A stretch of DNA of 64,000 nt from the NCBI GenBank assembly GCA_947631255.1, contig CANRKT010000005.1, forward strand, positions 1 to 64,000, given 5' to 3'. The notes beneath the pieces are model-generated. The model was not told the DNA's origin. It saw only the letters and a program-made list of their open reading frames with translations, and did no database searches. The translations under genes were made by a program, and so were the position numbers. The stretch's first letter is position 1. Each line of letters opens with the position of its first letter. Shown here piece after piece: positions 1 to 9,733 of the stretch. This DNA comes from an uncultured Enterobacteriaceae bacterium. Its GTDB lineage: Bacteria > Pseudomonadota > Gammaproteobacteria > Enterobacterales > Enterobacteriaceae.

Positions 1-26
1 TTAAGAGAATGCTTTTGTCTTCCCAT
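1..26 (-). CDS. Start of IS OrfA (partial, 8 codons)
   Basis: Only ATG plus seven codons (MGRQKHSL) are inside the window. The ATG follows AAGGTGCAGTTTTTT, an acceptable ribosome binding site. The position, about 50 bases inside the IS terminus, and the basic N-terminus fit OrfA of an IS3-family element. The identity rests on the neighbouring inverted repeat rather than on these few codons. Confidence 0.45.
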
Positions 27-77
27 AAAAAACTGCACCTTACTTAGTTGGGTGTCCAACTTTTGGGGTGCAGTTCA
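1..77 (-). mobile_element. IS3-family insertion sequence, 5' end only
   Basis: Read on the minus strand, the sequence starts at base 77 with TGAACTGCACCCCAAAAG followed by a GTTGGACACC-like stretch. This is the usual look of IS3-family (IS150-like) termini, which start with TG and have an inverted repeat containing CTGCACCC. It is followed by a ribosome site and an ATG reading MGRQKHSL, the kind of start seen in OrfA helix-turn-helix proteins of this family. The rest of the element lies left of the window, so neither the transposase nor the other end can be seen. The outer repeat pairs with the region of the ribosome site. Confidence 0.72.
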
Positions 78-127
78 CAATGCGGGCCTTCTGTTTTTGC
101 TGCTAACAGTCAAATCGTGCTGATAGC

Positions 128-1615
128 TTATTTGCCTTTCTTGATATGACTAATTAAACGTTTACGTTTACGCAGTTGGTTAGGCGTTAACAGGTTACGT
201 TTATTCGCAAACGGGTTTTCGCCTTCTTTAAACTGAATACGAATCGGCGTTCCCATGACTTCTAATGATTTACGGAAGTAATTCATCAGGTAGCGTTTAT
301 ATGAGTCAGGCAAATCTTTAACCTGATTACCGTGGATCACCACGATAGGTGGGTTATAACCTCCGGCATGCGCATATTTGAGCTTAACCCGGCGACCACG
401 TATCAGCGGTGGCTGATGGTCTTCCACTGCCATATTCATAATACGCGTCAGCAACGCGGTACCGACCCGGCGTGTTGAGCTGTCATAAGCCTCACGTACC
501 GACTCAAATAGGTTACCGACACCACTACCATACAGAGCAGAGATAAAATGGATACGGGCAAAGTCAATAAAACCAAGACGGAAATCGAGGGTCTCTTTAA
601 CCTGTTCTTTAATTTCCTGGCTCAGGCCATCCCATTTATTGACGACAATAACCAGTGAGCGCCCACTATTCAGGATAAAGCCTAATAATGAGAGATCCTG
701 ATCGGAAATACCTTCGCGGGCATCAATAACCAGCAATACAACGTTAGCATCTTCAATCGCTTGCAGAGTTTTAATGACCGAGAACTTTTCGACTGTTTCA
801 GTAATTTTGCCGCGTTTACGCACCCCGGCCGTATCAATCAGAACGTACTCACGCTCATCACGTACCATAGGAATATAGATACTGTCGCGTGTGGTGCCCG
901 GCATGTCATAAACAACAACACGATCTTCACCGAGAATACGGTTAGTGAGTGTAGACTTACCAACATTAGGCCGTCCGACGATAGCAAGCTTAATCGGCAG
1001 GTCTTGTGGGTTAAACGGCTCTTCCTCTTCTTCTGGCGCATCTTCGTCAACAATGCCATTTTTAGCATTGAACTCTGCCCAGTAAAGTGCGTCTTCGTCC
1101 ACTTCTTCTGGAGGAACAACATCGTCCATCCACGGGAGCAGTGCCTGCTCCAGCAGAGTGGTAACACCGCGCCCATGAGAGGCAGCAATAGCGTGAATTT
1201 CACCTAAACCCAGTGAATAGAAGTCGATAACAGCCTGATCGGGATCCAGACCATCGGTTTTATTCGCCACCAGGAAGGTTGCTTTTTGACGGGAGCGTAA
1301 ATGCTTCGCGATACCTTCATCAGCAGGCATCAGTCCAGCACGCGCATCCACCATAAACAAAACGACGTCAGCTTCTTCAATGGCCAACAGCGATTGTTCA
1401 GCCATGCGGGTTTCTACGCCGTCTTCTGTACCATCAATACCACCGGTATCAATACAGATAAATTCGCGACCTTCTACTTCTGCCCGGCCATATTTACGAT
1501 CGCGGGTCAGTCCTGGAAAGTCCGCTACCAGAGCATCGCGAGTACGCGTTAATCGGTTAAACAGTGTAGATTTACCGACATTAGGGCGCCCAACCAGCGC
1601 GACCACAGGTACCAT
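128..1615 (-). CDS. der: Ribosome-associated GTPase Der (EngA)
   Basis: This essential GTPase with two G domains acts in the cytoplasm on late assembly of the 50S ribosomal subunit. Two P-loops GRPNVGKS are visible at about residues 9-16 and 214-221. Each is followed by the DxxG and NKxD-type motifs (DTGGI and NKTDG; DTAGV and NKWDG). The C-terminus is a KH-like domain ending in a lysine-rich tail. The two G domains are joined by a very acidic linker. The frame stays open 33 codons further upstream, but the ATG at 1615 gives [12 protein letters not shown], the known family start, and has a GAGG ribosome site. The resulting 495 residues compare with 490 in E. coli. It lies 121 bp downstream of bamB, as in E. 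coli. Confidence 0.97.
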   Translation of the reverse strand: MVPVVALVGRPNVGKSTLFNRLTRTRDALVADFPGLTRDRKYGRAEVEGREFICIDTGGIDGTEDGVETRMAEQSLLAIEEADVVLFMVDARAGLMPADEGIAKHLRSRQKATFLVANKTDGLDPDQAVIDFYSLGLGEIHAIAASHGRGVTTLLEQALLPWMDDVVPPEEVDEDALYWAEFNAKNGIVDEDAPEEEEEPFNPQDLPIKLAIVGRPNVGKSTLTNRILGEDRVVVYDMPGTTRDSIYIPMVRDEREYVLIDTAGVRKRGKITETVEKFSVIKTLQAIEDANVVLLVIDAREGISDQDLSLLGFILNSGRSLVIVVNKWDGLSQEIKEQVKETLDFRLGFIDFARIHFISALYGSGVGNLFESVREAYDSSTRRVGTALLTRIMNMAVEDHQPPLIRGRRVKLKYAHAGGYNPPIVVIHGNQVKDLPDSYKRYLMNYFRKSLEVMGTPIRIQFKEGENPFANKRNLLTPNQLRKRKRLISHIKKGK

Positions 1616-1682
1616 GATAAAAGCCTCATTACTCAAAAATACATGATCAAACAACATCATTACTGTTGTTTGTAAAAAGCCA

Positions 1683-1711
1683 AAACGGTTCCCTGATAAG
1701 GGGAACCGTTT
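1683..1711 (-). terminator. Hairpin between bamB and der
   Basis: An 11-bp perfect stem (AAACGGTTCCC with its complement, 7-base loop) lies just after the bamB stop codon. On the minus strand it is followed by a T-rich stretch (TTGGCTTTTT). It could end or attenuate transcription from bamB before der. Confidence 0.6.
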
Positions 1712-1736
1712 CAAACGTATAGGCTATCCGACAGAC

Positions 1737-2918
1737 TTAGCGCTCAAAGGCGTATAAATTGCCGTCTCTTGCCTGGATAAGCAGCTTGTTACCAGCGACA
1801 ACAGGGTCAGTCTGGAAGCCGGAACTATCGACTTTTTGCTGAGCAACAAAGCGTCCATCACTGGTATTAATCCAGTGCATATAACCTTCACCATCACCGA
1901 CGACGATATAACCATCATACAGTACCGGAGAGGTCAGCCCACGGTGTAACAGGTCACTTTGCGCCCATACTGTGACGCCACCATCAATGGTCAATGATAT
2001 TATACGGTCATTCTGATCAACCAGATAAATATGATTATCGTTGATCACAAAGTCGAGCACAGAGCCGAATTCACGTTTCCATAAAATCTGGCCAGAACGT
2101 AAATCCAGGGCAGCAAAGTTACCATTATAAGCTAACGCGTAAACTACGCCATTTACGATAACAGGCGTGGTATCAACATCACTCAGACGGTCGATTTCAG
2201 TGCTACCCATAGTCTGAGAGATACGTTGCTGCCAGATTAACTGACCCTGCTGCATCAGTACCGCACTCACACGACCGTTATCACCGCCCACCAAGGCTGC
2301 ACCAAAGGCAACGGCTGGCGCTGACTCACCGCGCAGTGACAACGCTGGCATCTCGAGGTTAACAGTCCATTTAATTGAACCATCCGTTTCGTCTAATGCT
2401 TGCAACAAACCATTACCGGTATGGATAAGTACCAGACCTTCACTGATCACCGGGCTTGAAAGCGCTTCGCCAGCAACAGTGGTTTCCCAGGCAACGCTGC
2501 CATCGTCAGTATTGAGAGCATAAACTTTTGCTTTTTCAGTACCAACAAAAATATGAGAACCTTCAACCGTTAAACCGCCAGACAATAACGCCGACATGCT
2601 GCTGGAGAAAAAGCCGCCTTTTTCTGCCAGATTGGTCTGCCATATCTGTTTGCCATCATCAGCGTTAACCGCCTTAACCAGACCATGACGGTCAGCAGCA
2701 TAGACAGTTTCCCCCTGCCATGCAGGATGGAGATTAGAGTAAAAATTACCGACACCATTACCGACAGATGCCTGCCAGACTTTGTTCGGGGTGAACTGGT
2801 TTTCAACCGTGGGCAGCGGAGACATTTTAACCACGTCTTCTTCGCCGCTAAACAGGGAACACCCGCTGAGTAACGTCAGGGAAATTAACCCTGGTACGAG
2901 TAGTTTACGCAATTGCAT
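1737..2918 (-). CDS. bamB: Outer membrane assembly lipoprotein BamB
   Basis: BamB is a lipoprotein of the BAM complex, which folds beta-barrel proteins into the outer membrane; it binds BamA from the periplasmic side. The 393 residues begin with a lipoprotein signal peptide whose lipobox LLSGC places the lipidated cysteine at residue 20. The rest shows repeated PQQ/WD40-like blades (for example VYALNTDDGSVAWE and FAALDLRSGQILWK) typical of the eight-bladed propeller. The E. coli protein is 392 residues. An AGAGGAACAGG ribosome site precedes the ATG. It lies 10 bp after yfgM, so the two are probably cotranscribed. Confidence 0.97.
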   Translation of the reverse strand: MQLRKLLVPGLISLTLLSGCSLFSGEEDVVKMSPLPTVENQFTPNKVWQASVGNGVGNFYSNLHPAWQGETVYAADRHGLVKAVNADDGKQIWQTNLAEKGGFFSSSMSALLSGGLTVEGSHIFVGTEKAKVYALNTDDGSVAWETTVAGEALSSPVISEGLVLIHTGNGLLQALDETDGSIKWTVNLEMPALSLRGESAPAVAFGAALVGGDNGRVSAVLMQQGQLIWQQRISQTMGSTEIDRLSDVDTTPVIVNGVVYALAYNGNFAALDLRSGQILWKREFGSVLDFVINDNHIYLVDQNDRIISLTIDGGVTVWAQSDLLHRGLTSPVLYDGYIVVGDGEGYMHWINTSDGRFVAQQKVDSSGFQTDPVVAGNKLLIQARDGNLYAFER

Positions 2919-2928
2919 CCTGTTCCTC

Positions 2929-3549
2929 TTAGCTCGACAAGTTGTTGATTTTTATCTGGAGCATTTCAATCAGCGCCGGAGATGATTTGCTCAGCAAGCC
3001 CTGACTCCAGGCATCACGAGCTCCTTGTTTATCGCCTTTACTGAGTAACGCCTCACCACGTAAATCAGCAACCAGCGCCGCCCAGCTTTCACCTTTGATG
3101 CTATCAAGGGTTTTTAGTGCCGCGTCAGATTGTTTTTGTTGAATCTGAACACGTGCCAGACGTAGGTCGATCAGTGCCTGCAAATTGGCATCTTTAGTAC
3201 TCGCCAGGCTACTTTGTAACTGTGCAGCAGTTTTATCCAGTTCATTTTTATCAGCATATTGCTGAGCCAGCTCAAGAGAAGCCAGTGAACCGTAGGTGTT
3301 GTTATTGTCCGCAGCAAATTTCTGCAATGCTTCCAGGGTTTGTGGCTTGTCTGCCTGGATTTCACTGCTTAGCGTTTGATAAGACAAGGAAGCCGCATCT
3401 GCATTTTCTATCTGCTGGTTTCCCCAATAACGCCAGCCCACCAGTGCACCAATGCCTAATACCACCCCGACGATCAACGCTTTACCGTTTTCAGTAAAAA
3501 AACGCTTTAGCGCATCAACCTGCTCGTTTTCATTCTCAAATACTTCCAC
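2929..3549 (-). CDS. yfgM: Ancillary SecYEG translocon subunit YfgM
   Basis: YfgM is a single-pass inner membrane protein with a periplasmic TPR-like domain. It associates with SecYEG and the chaperone PpiD. The 206 residues have a short cytoplasmic N-terminus (MEVFENENEQVDALKRFF), one hydrophobic segment at about residues 24-42, and helical repeats such as YGSLASLELAQQYADKNELD. Length and sequence match the E. coli protein (206 residues). It sits between hisS and bamB, the standard order, with 10 bp to bamB. No anomalies are visible. Confidence 0.95.
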   Translation of the reverse strand: MEVFENENEQVDALKRFFTENGKALIVGVVLGIGALVGWRYWGNQQIENADAASLSYQTLSSEIQADKPQTLEALQKFAADNNNTYGSLASLELAQQYADKNELDKTAAQLQSSLASTKDANLQALIDLRLARVQIQQKQSDAALKTLDSIKGESWAALVADLRGEALLSKGDKQGARDAWSQGLLSKSSPALIEMLQIKINNLSS

Positions 3550-3584
3550 GCAGTCCTTCTCCTTAACGAGTAATTCGCTGGTGA

Positions 3585-4859
3585 TTAGCCCAGTAGCGCC
3601 AGCAGTCGAGCATCCACGTCTTGTTGCAATACGGTTTGCTGCTCACCTGTGCGAAGATCTTTAACAACCACTTCACCTTTAGAGACTTCATCTTCACCCA
3701 GAACTAAAGCCACGCGAGCCCCCCATTTATCCGCACGGGCAAACTGCTTCTTAAAGTTCCCCCCACCATAGTTCGTCATGAACTTAAGAGAAGGACATTT
3801 TTCACGCAGTTTTTCAGCCAGCAGCATAGCTGCAACCTGTGTACCCTGACCCGATGAGACCAGATAAATATCGACAACAGATTCGGCTTTAAATTCCGGA
3901 TTGATTTCTTGAACCAGTAAAACAAGACGCTCCAGTCCCATGGCAAAACCTACAGCAGGTGTTGCACGCCCGCCGAGTTGCTCTACCAGACCATCATAAC
4001 GACCACCGGCACATACCGTACCCTGTGAACCTAAATGGGTAGTCACCCACTCGAATACAGTACGGTTATAATAATCGAGGCCACGCACCAGACGCTGGTT
4101 CACTCGATAGCTGATACCTGCCGCATCCAGATACTGACAAAGTCCGGCAAAGTGTTCCCGAGACTCGTCGTCAAGGTAATCCCCGAGTTCCGGTGCATCA
4201 TTTAATAACAACTGAACATCTGGATTCTTAGAGTCCAGAACGCGCAATGGATTACTGTACATCCGGCGTTTGCAGTCTTCATCCAGTTTATCCTGGTGCT
4301 GCTCAAGGAATGCAATCAATGCCTCCCGATAACGCGCACGTGCTTCCAGCGAGCCAATAGAATTCAGCTCCAGAGTGACAAATTCTGAAATACCCAGAGC
4401 GCGCCACCAGTTTGCTGTCAGCATAATCAGTTCAGCATCAATATCCGGGCCATTCAAACCAAAAACTTCAACACCTAGCTGATTAAACTGACGATAACGC
4501 CCTTTTTGTGGTCGTTCATGACGGAACATAGGCCCGACATACCACAAACGCTGTTCCTGATTGTACAGCAGACCATGCTCAATTCCGGCACGCACACAGC
4601 CAGCCGTTCCTTCCGGACGCAAAGTCAGGCTATCGCCATTGCGGTCGTCAAAGGTATACATTTCTTTTTCAACGACATCGGTAACTTCACCGATAGCACG
4701 TTTGAATAATGCGGTCTGCTCTACAATCGGTAAACGAATTTCGCTATAACCGTAACTTGCAAGCACCTGTTTGAGACGCCCTTCAATACGTTGCCAGAGG
4801 GCGGTATCAGCAGGCAGATAGTCGTTCATACCGCGAATGGCTTGAATATTTTTTGCCAC
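3585..4859 (-). CDS. hisS: Histidyl-tRNA synthetase
   Basis: HisS is a class II aminoacyl-tRNA synthetase that charges tRNA-His. The 424 residues equal the E. coli length. Motif 2 is around [15 protein letters not shown]. The histidine-specific motif [15 protein letters not shown] and the AGGRYDGL segment are present. The C-terminal anticodon-binding domain includes [18 protein letters not shown]. The ATG start gives [16 protein letters not shown], the family start, although its ribosome site (TTAGAG) is weak. A palindromic repeat lies in the 240-bp gap upstream, between this gene and ispG. Confidence 0.97.
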   Translation of the reverse strand: MAKNIQAIRGMNDYLPADTALWQRIEGRLKQVLASYGYSEIRLPIVEQTALFKRAIGEVTDVVEKEMYTFDDRNGDSLTLRPEGTAGCVRAGIEHGLLYNQEQRLWYVGPMFRHERPQKGRYRQFNQLGVEVFGLNGPDIDAELIMLTANWWRALGISEFVTLELNSIGSLEARARYREALIAFLEQHQDKLDEDCKRRMYSNPLRVLDSKNPDVQLLLNDAPELGDYLDDESREHFAGLCQYLDAAGISYRVNQRLVRGLDYYNRTVFEWVTTHLGSQGTVCAGGRYDGLVEQLGGRATPAVGFAMGLERLVLLVQEINPEFKAESVVDIYLVSSGQGTQVAAMLLAEKLREKCPSLKFMTNYGGGNFKKQFARADKWGARVALVLGEDEVSKGEVVVKDLRTGEQQTVLQQDVDARLLALLG

Positions 4860-4908
4860 GTTTTTTCTCTAATTTATCTACAAAAAATGAACCCGCTATC
4901 AGGCGATT

Positions 4909-5035
4909 TATACCCAAAATCATTCGAGTTGCTTGTAGGCGCAGAGTAAATCTTGGCGATGAGCATAGATAGACTATGTGATTCGGCAAGATTTACGAAA
5001 GCAACACCCAAGCAACTTGAAGTATGACGGGTATA
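4909..5035. repeat. 127-bp palindromic intergenic repeat (MITE-like)
   Basis: The element begins TATACCC and ends GGGTATA. Its terminal 27 bases form an inverted repeat with six mismatches, ending in a shared GTTGCTTG / CAAGCAAC block. An inner perfect pair, GTAAATCTTG (4946-4955) with CAAGATTTAC (4987-4996), and a central CATAG/CTATG hairpin (4964-4978) mean the whole unit can fold into one long stem. I recall similar TATACCC...GAGTTGC / GCAACTTGAAGTATGACGGGTATA repeats scattered through several Enterobacterales genomes. It contains no credible gene. Confidence 0.8.
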
Positions 5036-5070
5036 ACCGGGTAACTTGTCGCGCGGGCTCAATCATACAC

Positions 5071-5089
5071 GGGAAGCCCGGCGCTTCCC
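5071..5089 (-). terminator. Short hairpin after ispG
   Basis: A 7-bp perfect stem GGGAAGC/GCTTCCC with a 5-base loop lies 11 bp past the ispG stop. There is no T-run after it, so it may be an RNA-stabilising or pausing hairpin rather than an intrinsic terminator. Confidence 0.4.
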
Positions 5090-5099
5090 ATGCTTCGTA

Positions 5100-6221
5100 T
5101 TATTTTTCCAGCTGCTGGATCTGAATGCGCTGTGCGTCATCTAACATACTGGCTTTCGCACGAATACGTGCTTCAAGCTGCGCAATCATATCGTCATTAT
5201 CCATACGCTGTTTCTGACGAACACCATCTTCGTACAAACCACTTTTCTTATTGCCGCCCGTCACACCGAGCGTGGATATCAGCGCTTCTCCCGGACCATT
5301 GACCACACAACCAATAATCGAAACGTCCATCGGCGTCAGAATATCTTCCAGTCGCTGCTCAAGTGCATTGACGGTACCAATAACATCAAACTCCTGACGC
5401 GAGCAGGTTGGGCAGGCAATAAAGTTGATCCCTCGGGTGCGGATCCGCAGTGATTTCAAGATATCGAAACCGACTTTAATCTCTTCGACAGGATCGGCAG
5501 CCAGAGAGATCCTCAGCGTGTCGCCAATACCTTCGGCCAGCAACAAACCCAGACCAATGGCTGACTTCACCGATCCTGCACGTGCACCACCCGCTTCAGT
5601 AATACCTAAGTGCAACGGCTGATCGATAGCTTTTGCCAGTAAGCGATAAGACTCAACGGCCAGGAACACATCAGAGGCTTTTACGCTGACTTTAAACTGG
5701 GAGAAATTCAGACGATCGAGATGATCAACATGACGCATTGCCGACTCAAGCAGCGCTTGTGGGGTCGGTTCGCCATATTTTTCCTGCAAGTCTTTTTCCA
5801 AAGAACCCGCGTTGACACCAATACGAATTGGAATATTTTTGTCACGCGCGCAGTCAACAACACTACGAATACGTGCTTCGTTACCGATATTACCTGGATT
5901 AATCCGTAAACAATCCACTCCATACTCGGCGACTTTCAGCGCAATACGGTAGTCAAAGTGGATATCAGCGACCAAGGGAACATTGACTTGCTGCTTGATA
6001 AGTTTGAATGCTTCAGCAGCATCCATCGTGGGAACCGAGACGCGAACAATGTCCGCACCTACACGTTCTAACGCTTTAATTTGATTAACTGTCGCTTCCA
6101 CATCAGTGGTACGCGTGTTGGTCATAGACTGTACGGCTATTGGTGCACCATCGCCAATGGGTACATTCCCAACATAAATCCGGGTAGATTTCCGGCGCTG
6201 GATTGGTGCGGCATTATGCAT
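5100..6221 (-). CDS. ispG: 4-hydroxy-3-methylbut-2-enyl diphosphate synthase IspG
   Basis: IspG is the [4Fe-4S] enzyme of the MEP isoprenoid pathway that converts MEcPP to HMBPP. The cluster cysteines are visible as CPTC (about residues 270 and 273) and in GCVVNGPGE (about 305), with the conserved glutamate of the same motif. An open frame continues upstream to a TTG at 6236. The ATG at 6221 is preceded by GGAG at correct spacing and gives [12 protein letters not shown], matching the E. coli start. This gives 373 residues against 372. It follows rodZ by 39 bp, suggesting one transcript. Confidence 0.97.
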   Translation of the reverse strand: MHNAAPIQRRKSTRIYVGNVPIGDGAPIAVQSMTNTRTTDVEATVNQIKALERVGADIVRVSVPTMDAAEAFKLIKQQVNVPLVADIHFDYRIALKVAEYGVDCLRINPGNIGNEARIRSVVDCARDKNIPIRIGVNAGSLEKDLQEKYGEPTPQALLESAMRHVDHLDRLNFSQFKVSVKASDVFLAVESYRLLAKAIDQPLHLGITEAGGARAGSVKSAIGLGLLLAEGIGDTLRISLAADPVEEIKVGFDILKSLRIRTRGINFIACPTCSRQEFDVIGTVNALEQRLEDILTPMDVSIIGCVVNGPGEALISTLGVTGGNKKSGLYEDGVRQKQRMDNDDMIAQLEARIRAKASMLDDAQRIQIQQLEK

Positions 6222-6260
6222 GATAAATCTCCACAATTACGCGTCATAAAACGGTGATAC

Positions 6261-7238
6261 TTATTCAGCACTCACCGTCAGACGAGCAACCTGGTTAGAA
6301 CGGATAAAACGACTCAAATCAACAGGTTTACCCTGAAATTGAATTTGTACTGCTGCTGGCGCCCCTATCTTTAACTGATAAGATGGGTGACCCTCTAAAT
6401 CTAATGTTTCACCTTTACGCTTCAAGCCACTAAACAGCTTTTTCCCTGTGGAATCAGAAACTTCCAACCAACAGTCATTGCTAAATGTCATATTCAGGGT
6501 ATCTGTTGCTGGGGTAGAAACGTCGGTATTTTCAGGAGGCAATGTCACCGGCACGGCTTCAGCAGGTACGCTATCTTGCAGATTTTCAGTTGATGTCTGG
6601 CTCTGAGAAACCACAGCGTCTGGCTGTGGAGACGTATTATCAGGTGTCGTATTCAGCGGTACAGATTCACCCGCTGAAGCCGTCGTTTGAGGCTGAGTCA
6701 ACGTCTGAGTATCGGTCGTCTCAGCAGGAACATTATTATAATTCAATGTCGCACTGTGCTCATCCTGTTTTGCAGAAAGTTCAACTGAGGACTGATCGTC
6801 CATAGTGATGAGCTCGGCCTGTTGTGCCTTATGATTTTGCCACCACCATGCCCCCGTCAGACCGAGTACTACAAACAAAATAAGCCAGGTAAAACTCATC
6901 AGCCAGCCATCGCGTTTTTTACGGCGTTTGCCCAACGAATAGCTATGCATTACCTCAACTTTACTGTCCCGTACAGGCGTCTGCTTTGCCATCAGCGGGA
7001 GCAATTCTTCTTCCGGGATATGAACCAGCCGGGCATAAGAACGAATGTAACCACGCAGAAAAGTCGACGCCAGATCCTGAGGAGATTTATTCTCTTCAAT
7101 GTCTCGCACCGTAGTCACTTTAAGACACAGGCGCGCAGCCACAGTTTGCTGGCTAAAACCCAATTGTTCGCGAGCGATGCGCAGACGTTCGCCCATCGTT
7201 TGTGCTTCATTTGATTCTTTAGTGGCTTCAGTATTCAT
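6261..7238 (-). CDS. rodZ: Cell shape protein RodZ
   Basis: RodZ is a bitopic inner membrane protein that links MreB filaments to the cell-wall elongation complex. The N-terminal region (about 15-85) is a Cro/C1-type helix-turn-helix fold that binds MreB, with [19 protein letters not shown] visible. A basic KRRKKR stretch precedes one transmembrane segment at about 112-132. A Thr/Ser/Pro/Gln-rich periplasmic linker follows, then the C-terminal beta domain ([16 protein letters not shown]). The length is 325 residues against 337 in E. coli; the difference is mainly in the low-complexity linker. The next gene is ispG. Confidence 0.95.
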   Translation of the reverse strand: MNTEATKESNEAQTMGERLRIAREQLGFSQQTVAARLCLKVTTVRDIEENKSPQDLASTFLRGYIRSYARLVHIPEEELLPLMAKQTPVRDSKVEVMHSYSLGKRRKKRDGWLMSFTWLILFVVLGLTGAWWWQNHKAQQAELITMDDQSSVELSAKQDEHSATLNYNNVPAETTDTQTLTQPQTTASAGESVPLNTTPDNTSPQPDAVVSQSQTSTENLQDSVPAEAVPVTLPPENTDVSTPATDTLNMTFSNDCWLEVSDSTGKKLFSGLKRKGETLDLEGHPSYQLKIGAPAAVQIQFQGKPVDLSRFIRSNQVARLTVSAE

Positions 7239-7665
7239 TAGCTACAATTACGGGTGGTGTTCAATTAAAGAGTTAGGTACCAGGTCTGATACAACGTTTT
7301 AACACATCAGACGAACTCGTACCGCGAAAAATCTGCTACCTGAAGAAAGTTCTTAGCAATAAAACCTGACTAAAACAGGCTTACTTTCACCCACTTAACT
7401 ATTTTTATGGGCATCGAATTTAACAGTGAGTCAATCATAGTTATTTATTATGAGTCACAACTCTAATATGACTAAATTCAGGCAACTACACGCTTATCAC
7501 ATTACTACATACTGCCCTAAAGCAAGCAGAAACGCACCGTAATTATTCACGAGCTTTGTCTATTGATATTCAATTAAGGAAAGCCGTCACAAACTGACGG
7601 CTTGCAATCCTTCCCAGCCCTGTCCTGGTGCATACTCAGGATAAAAACAGGGTCAGATTATCTTA
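7239..7665. other. 427-bp gap between rlmN and rodZ
   Basis: No open frame with coding character was seen. The right part carries two hairpins downstream of rlmN: 7581-7603, and a CCCTGT/ACAGGG pair with an inner TCCTG/CAGGA at 7618-7652. The left part must hold the rodZ-ispG promoter on the minus strand, but I could not pick a clear -35/-10 pair. Confidence 0.5.
7575..7603 (-). terminator. Probable rlmN terminator
   Basis: A 9-bp perfect stem AAGCCGTCA/TGACGGCTT with a 5-base loop is followed on the minus strand by TTCCTTAATT, a moderate T-rich tail. It lies about 60 bp past the rlmN stop. Confidence 0.6.
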
Positions 7666-8829
7666 TCAGACCGCTTTAACCTCAATAGCCTCACCTTGCA
7701 TACGTTTACGTAATGTACGCTTGGTACGGTCAATAACTTCACCGGCTAACTGACCACAGGCGGCATCAATATCATCCCCACGAGTCTTACGCACAATTGT
7801 GGTAAAACCATAACCCATCAGCACTTTTGAAAAACGGTCGATTCGGCTGTTAGAGCTACGCCCATAAGGAGCACCCGGGAAGGGGTTCCATGGGATCAGG
7901 TTTATCTTACAAGGCGTATCCTTCAGACACTCAGCAAGCTGATGCGCGTGTTCAGTACCGTCATTGACATGATCCAATAACACATACTCTACCGTGACGC
8001 GTCCCTGGTTAGCATTAGACTTTTCCATATAGCGGCGAACCGATGCCAGGAAGGCCTCGATATTGTATTTTTTATTGATAGGCATGATTTCATCACGTAT
8101 CGCATCCGTTGGGGCATGCAGAGAAATTGCCAGAGCCACATCAATCATATCGCCCAGTTTGTCGAGGGCAGGAACAACACCAGAAGTAGAAAGCGTAACG
8201 CGTCGCTTGGACAGGCCAAAACCAAAGTCGTCCAGCATAATTTCCATGGCAGGAACCACATTATTGAGGTTCAGCAGAGGTTCGCCCATCCCCATCATGA
8301 CGACGTTAGTTATCGGACGTACTCCGGTTTTTTTCTGGGCACCAATAATTTTGGCCGCACGCCATACCTGGCCAATGATTTCCGACACCCGCAGGTTACG
8401 GTTAAAGCCTTGTTGTGCTGTTGAACAGAACTTACATTCCAACGCACAGCCTACTTGTGAAGAGACGCAGAGTGTTGCGCGATCGGCTTCGGGAATATAA
8501 ACCGTTTCCACCAGCTGGTCAGCTATCTTAATAGCCCATTTAATCGTGCCATCAGCAGAACGTTGCTCTTCCGCCACCTCAGGGGCACGAATCACAGCAA
8601 CTTCTTTCAACTTGGTGCGTAACACTTTGTTGATGTCAGTCATCTCGTCAAAATCATCACTGCAATAGTGATACATCCACTTCATTACCTGATCAGCACG
8701 AAACGGTTTTTCGCCCATTTCAGCAAAAAACTCGCGTAATTGCTGACGGTTTAAATCCAGCAGATTAATTTTTTCAGGTTTATTTACAACAGTTACAGAT
8801 GACGTCTCAGGCACATTCATTTCAGACAT
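7666..8829 (-). CDS. rlmN: Dual-specificity RNA methyltransferase RlmN
   Basis: RlmN is a radical SAM enzyme that makes 2-methyladenosine at 23S rRNA A2503 and at A37 of some tRNAs. The radical SAM cluster motif CALECKFC gives C128, C132 and C135. The C-terminal region contains [12 protein letters not shown], with the cysteine that forms the methyl-transfer intermediate. The length is 387 residues against 384 in E. coli, with the difference in the first 20 residues. A second ATG three codons in has no ribosome site, so the first ATG (upstream GAGG) is preferred. It is flanked by ndk upstream and rodZ downstream, the usual order. Confidence 0.97.
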   Translation of the reverse strand: MSEMNVPETSSVTVVNKPEKINLLDLNRQQLREFFAEMGEKPFRADQVMKWMYHYCSDDFDEMTDINKVLRTKLKEVAVIRAPEVAEEQRSADGTIKWAIKIADQLVETVYIPEADRATLCVSSQVGCALECKFCSTAQQGFNRNLRVSEIIGQVWRAAKIIGAQKKTGVRPITNVVMMGMGEPLLNLNNVVPAMEIMLDDFGFGLSKRRVTLSTSGVVPALDKLGDMIDVALAISLHAPTDAIRDEIMPINKKYNIEAFLASVRRYMEKSNANQGRVTVEYVLLDHVNDGTEHAHQLAECLKDTPCKINLIPWNPFPGAPYGRSSNSRIDRFSKVLMGYGFTTIVRKTRGDDIDAACGQLAGEVIDRTKRTLRKRMQGEAIEVKAV

Positions 8830-8871
8830 AATATTTTCCGGCCTCGTTATTACACGTTATGGCCCCTAGGA

Positions 8872-8916
8872 GGGTTAAAAAGAAGCGCCCTGGTGAGCAT
8901 GCTCTTCCAGGGCGCT
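8872..8916 (-). terminator. ndk intrinsic terminator
   Basis: A 10-bp perfect stem AGCGCCCTGG/CCAGGGCGCT with a 13-base loop is followed on the minus strand by TTCTTTTT. It is a textbook rho-independent terminator placed after ndk. Confidence 0.88.
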
Positions 8917-9004
8917 GTATTGTACAAACTCTCAGTCGCGTATGCCACGACTGAAAGCGAACAATAGTAAATTAAATGTAAGCTTAGTTAACCGTTATTC
9001 ACAC

Positions 9005-9436
9005 TTAGCGAGTGCGTGGGCACACTTCGTTCTCCGCGAAGAAAAAAGCGATTTCACGAGCAGCAGACTCAACAGAATCCGAACCGTGAGTGCCGTTCTC
9101 GGTGAAGCTGTCAGCGTAATCAGCGCGCAGAGTCCCTGCCAGTGCATTGTCCGGGTTAGTTGCACCCAACAGATCACGGTGGCGTTGAACAGCATTTTCG
9201 CCTTCCAGTACGCTAACGACGATAGGACCTGAAGTCATAAACTCAACCAGGCCGTCGAAGAAAGGTCTACCTTCGTGCTCTGCGTAGAAACCGCGAGCCT
9301 GTTCAACACTCAGATGCAGCATTTTCGCACCAACAATTTTGAAGCCAGCAGACTCAAAACGAGAGTAGATGCTACCAATAACGTTTTTTGCTACTGCATT
9401 AGGTTTGATGATGGAAAATGTACGTTCAATAACCAT
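9005..9436 (-). CDS. ndk: Nucleoside diphosphate kinase
   Basis: Ndk moves the gamma-phosphate between nucleoside triphosphates and diphosphates through a phosphohistidine. The active-site motif NGTHGSDS with its histidine (about residue 117) is present near the C-terminus, as are IIKPNAV and [12 protein letters not shown]. The frame is open to a TTG at 9451. The ATG at 9436 follows AGAGGTAATC and gives [14 protein letters not shown] and 143 residues, the E. coli length. It is probably monocistronic, with its own terminator downstream. A TATAAT -10-like hexamer lies at 9626-9631 on the minus strand. Confidence 0.97.
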   Translation of the reverse strand: MVIERTFSIIKPNAVAKNVIGSIYSRFESAGFKIVGAKMLHLSVEQARGFYAEHEGRPFFDGLVEFMTSGPIVVSVLEGENAVQRHRDLLGATNPDNALAGTLRADYADSFTENGTHGSDSVESAAREIAFFFAENEVCPRTR

Positions 9437-9625
9437 GATTACCTCTGTCAATGTACTTTATTTACCGGTGGCTTATCACAATTAAATCCCAGCCAGAAAA
9501 GTCCGGTGCTAAACCCGTCTGTTTAAGCCCACTCAACTAAAAGAGTTGACTCAAATGGCGTATCACCTTAACTCATTCACCTGCAATTCAATTATTTGAC
9601 ATAGTTCCAGTGTGATTTGGCGCAG

Positions 9626-9631
9626 ATTATA
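9626..9631 (-). promoter_or_regulatory. Candidate ndk promoter -10 box
   Basis: A perfect TATAAT on the minus strand lies about 190 bp before the ndk start, in the 297-bp gap between pbpC and ndk. The -35 region at 17 bp spacing (TAGGCA) is poor, so this is only a candidate. Nothing else was recognised in this gap. Confidence 0.4.
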
Positions 9632-9733
9632 ATAAGCAACTTTGCCGTTGCCTATGGATGCAGGTAACATTTTTATAAAAAATACCCCTCAATGGTAACA
9701 ATTTCACTCACCTGTGCTACTTTTCTTTCTTTC

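Noticed and set aside
761..1207. 148-codon frame antisense to der
   Set aside because: It is fully inside der and is a shadow frame.
6261..7238. Possible truncation of rodZ (325 against 337 residues)
   Set aside because: All domains are present; only the variable periplasmic linker is shorter.
8063..8500. 145-codon frame antisense to rlmN
   Set aside because: It is fully inside rlmN and lacks a start signal.
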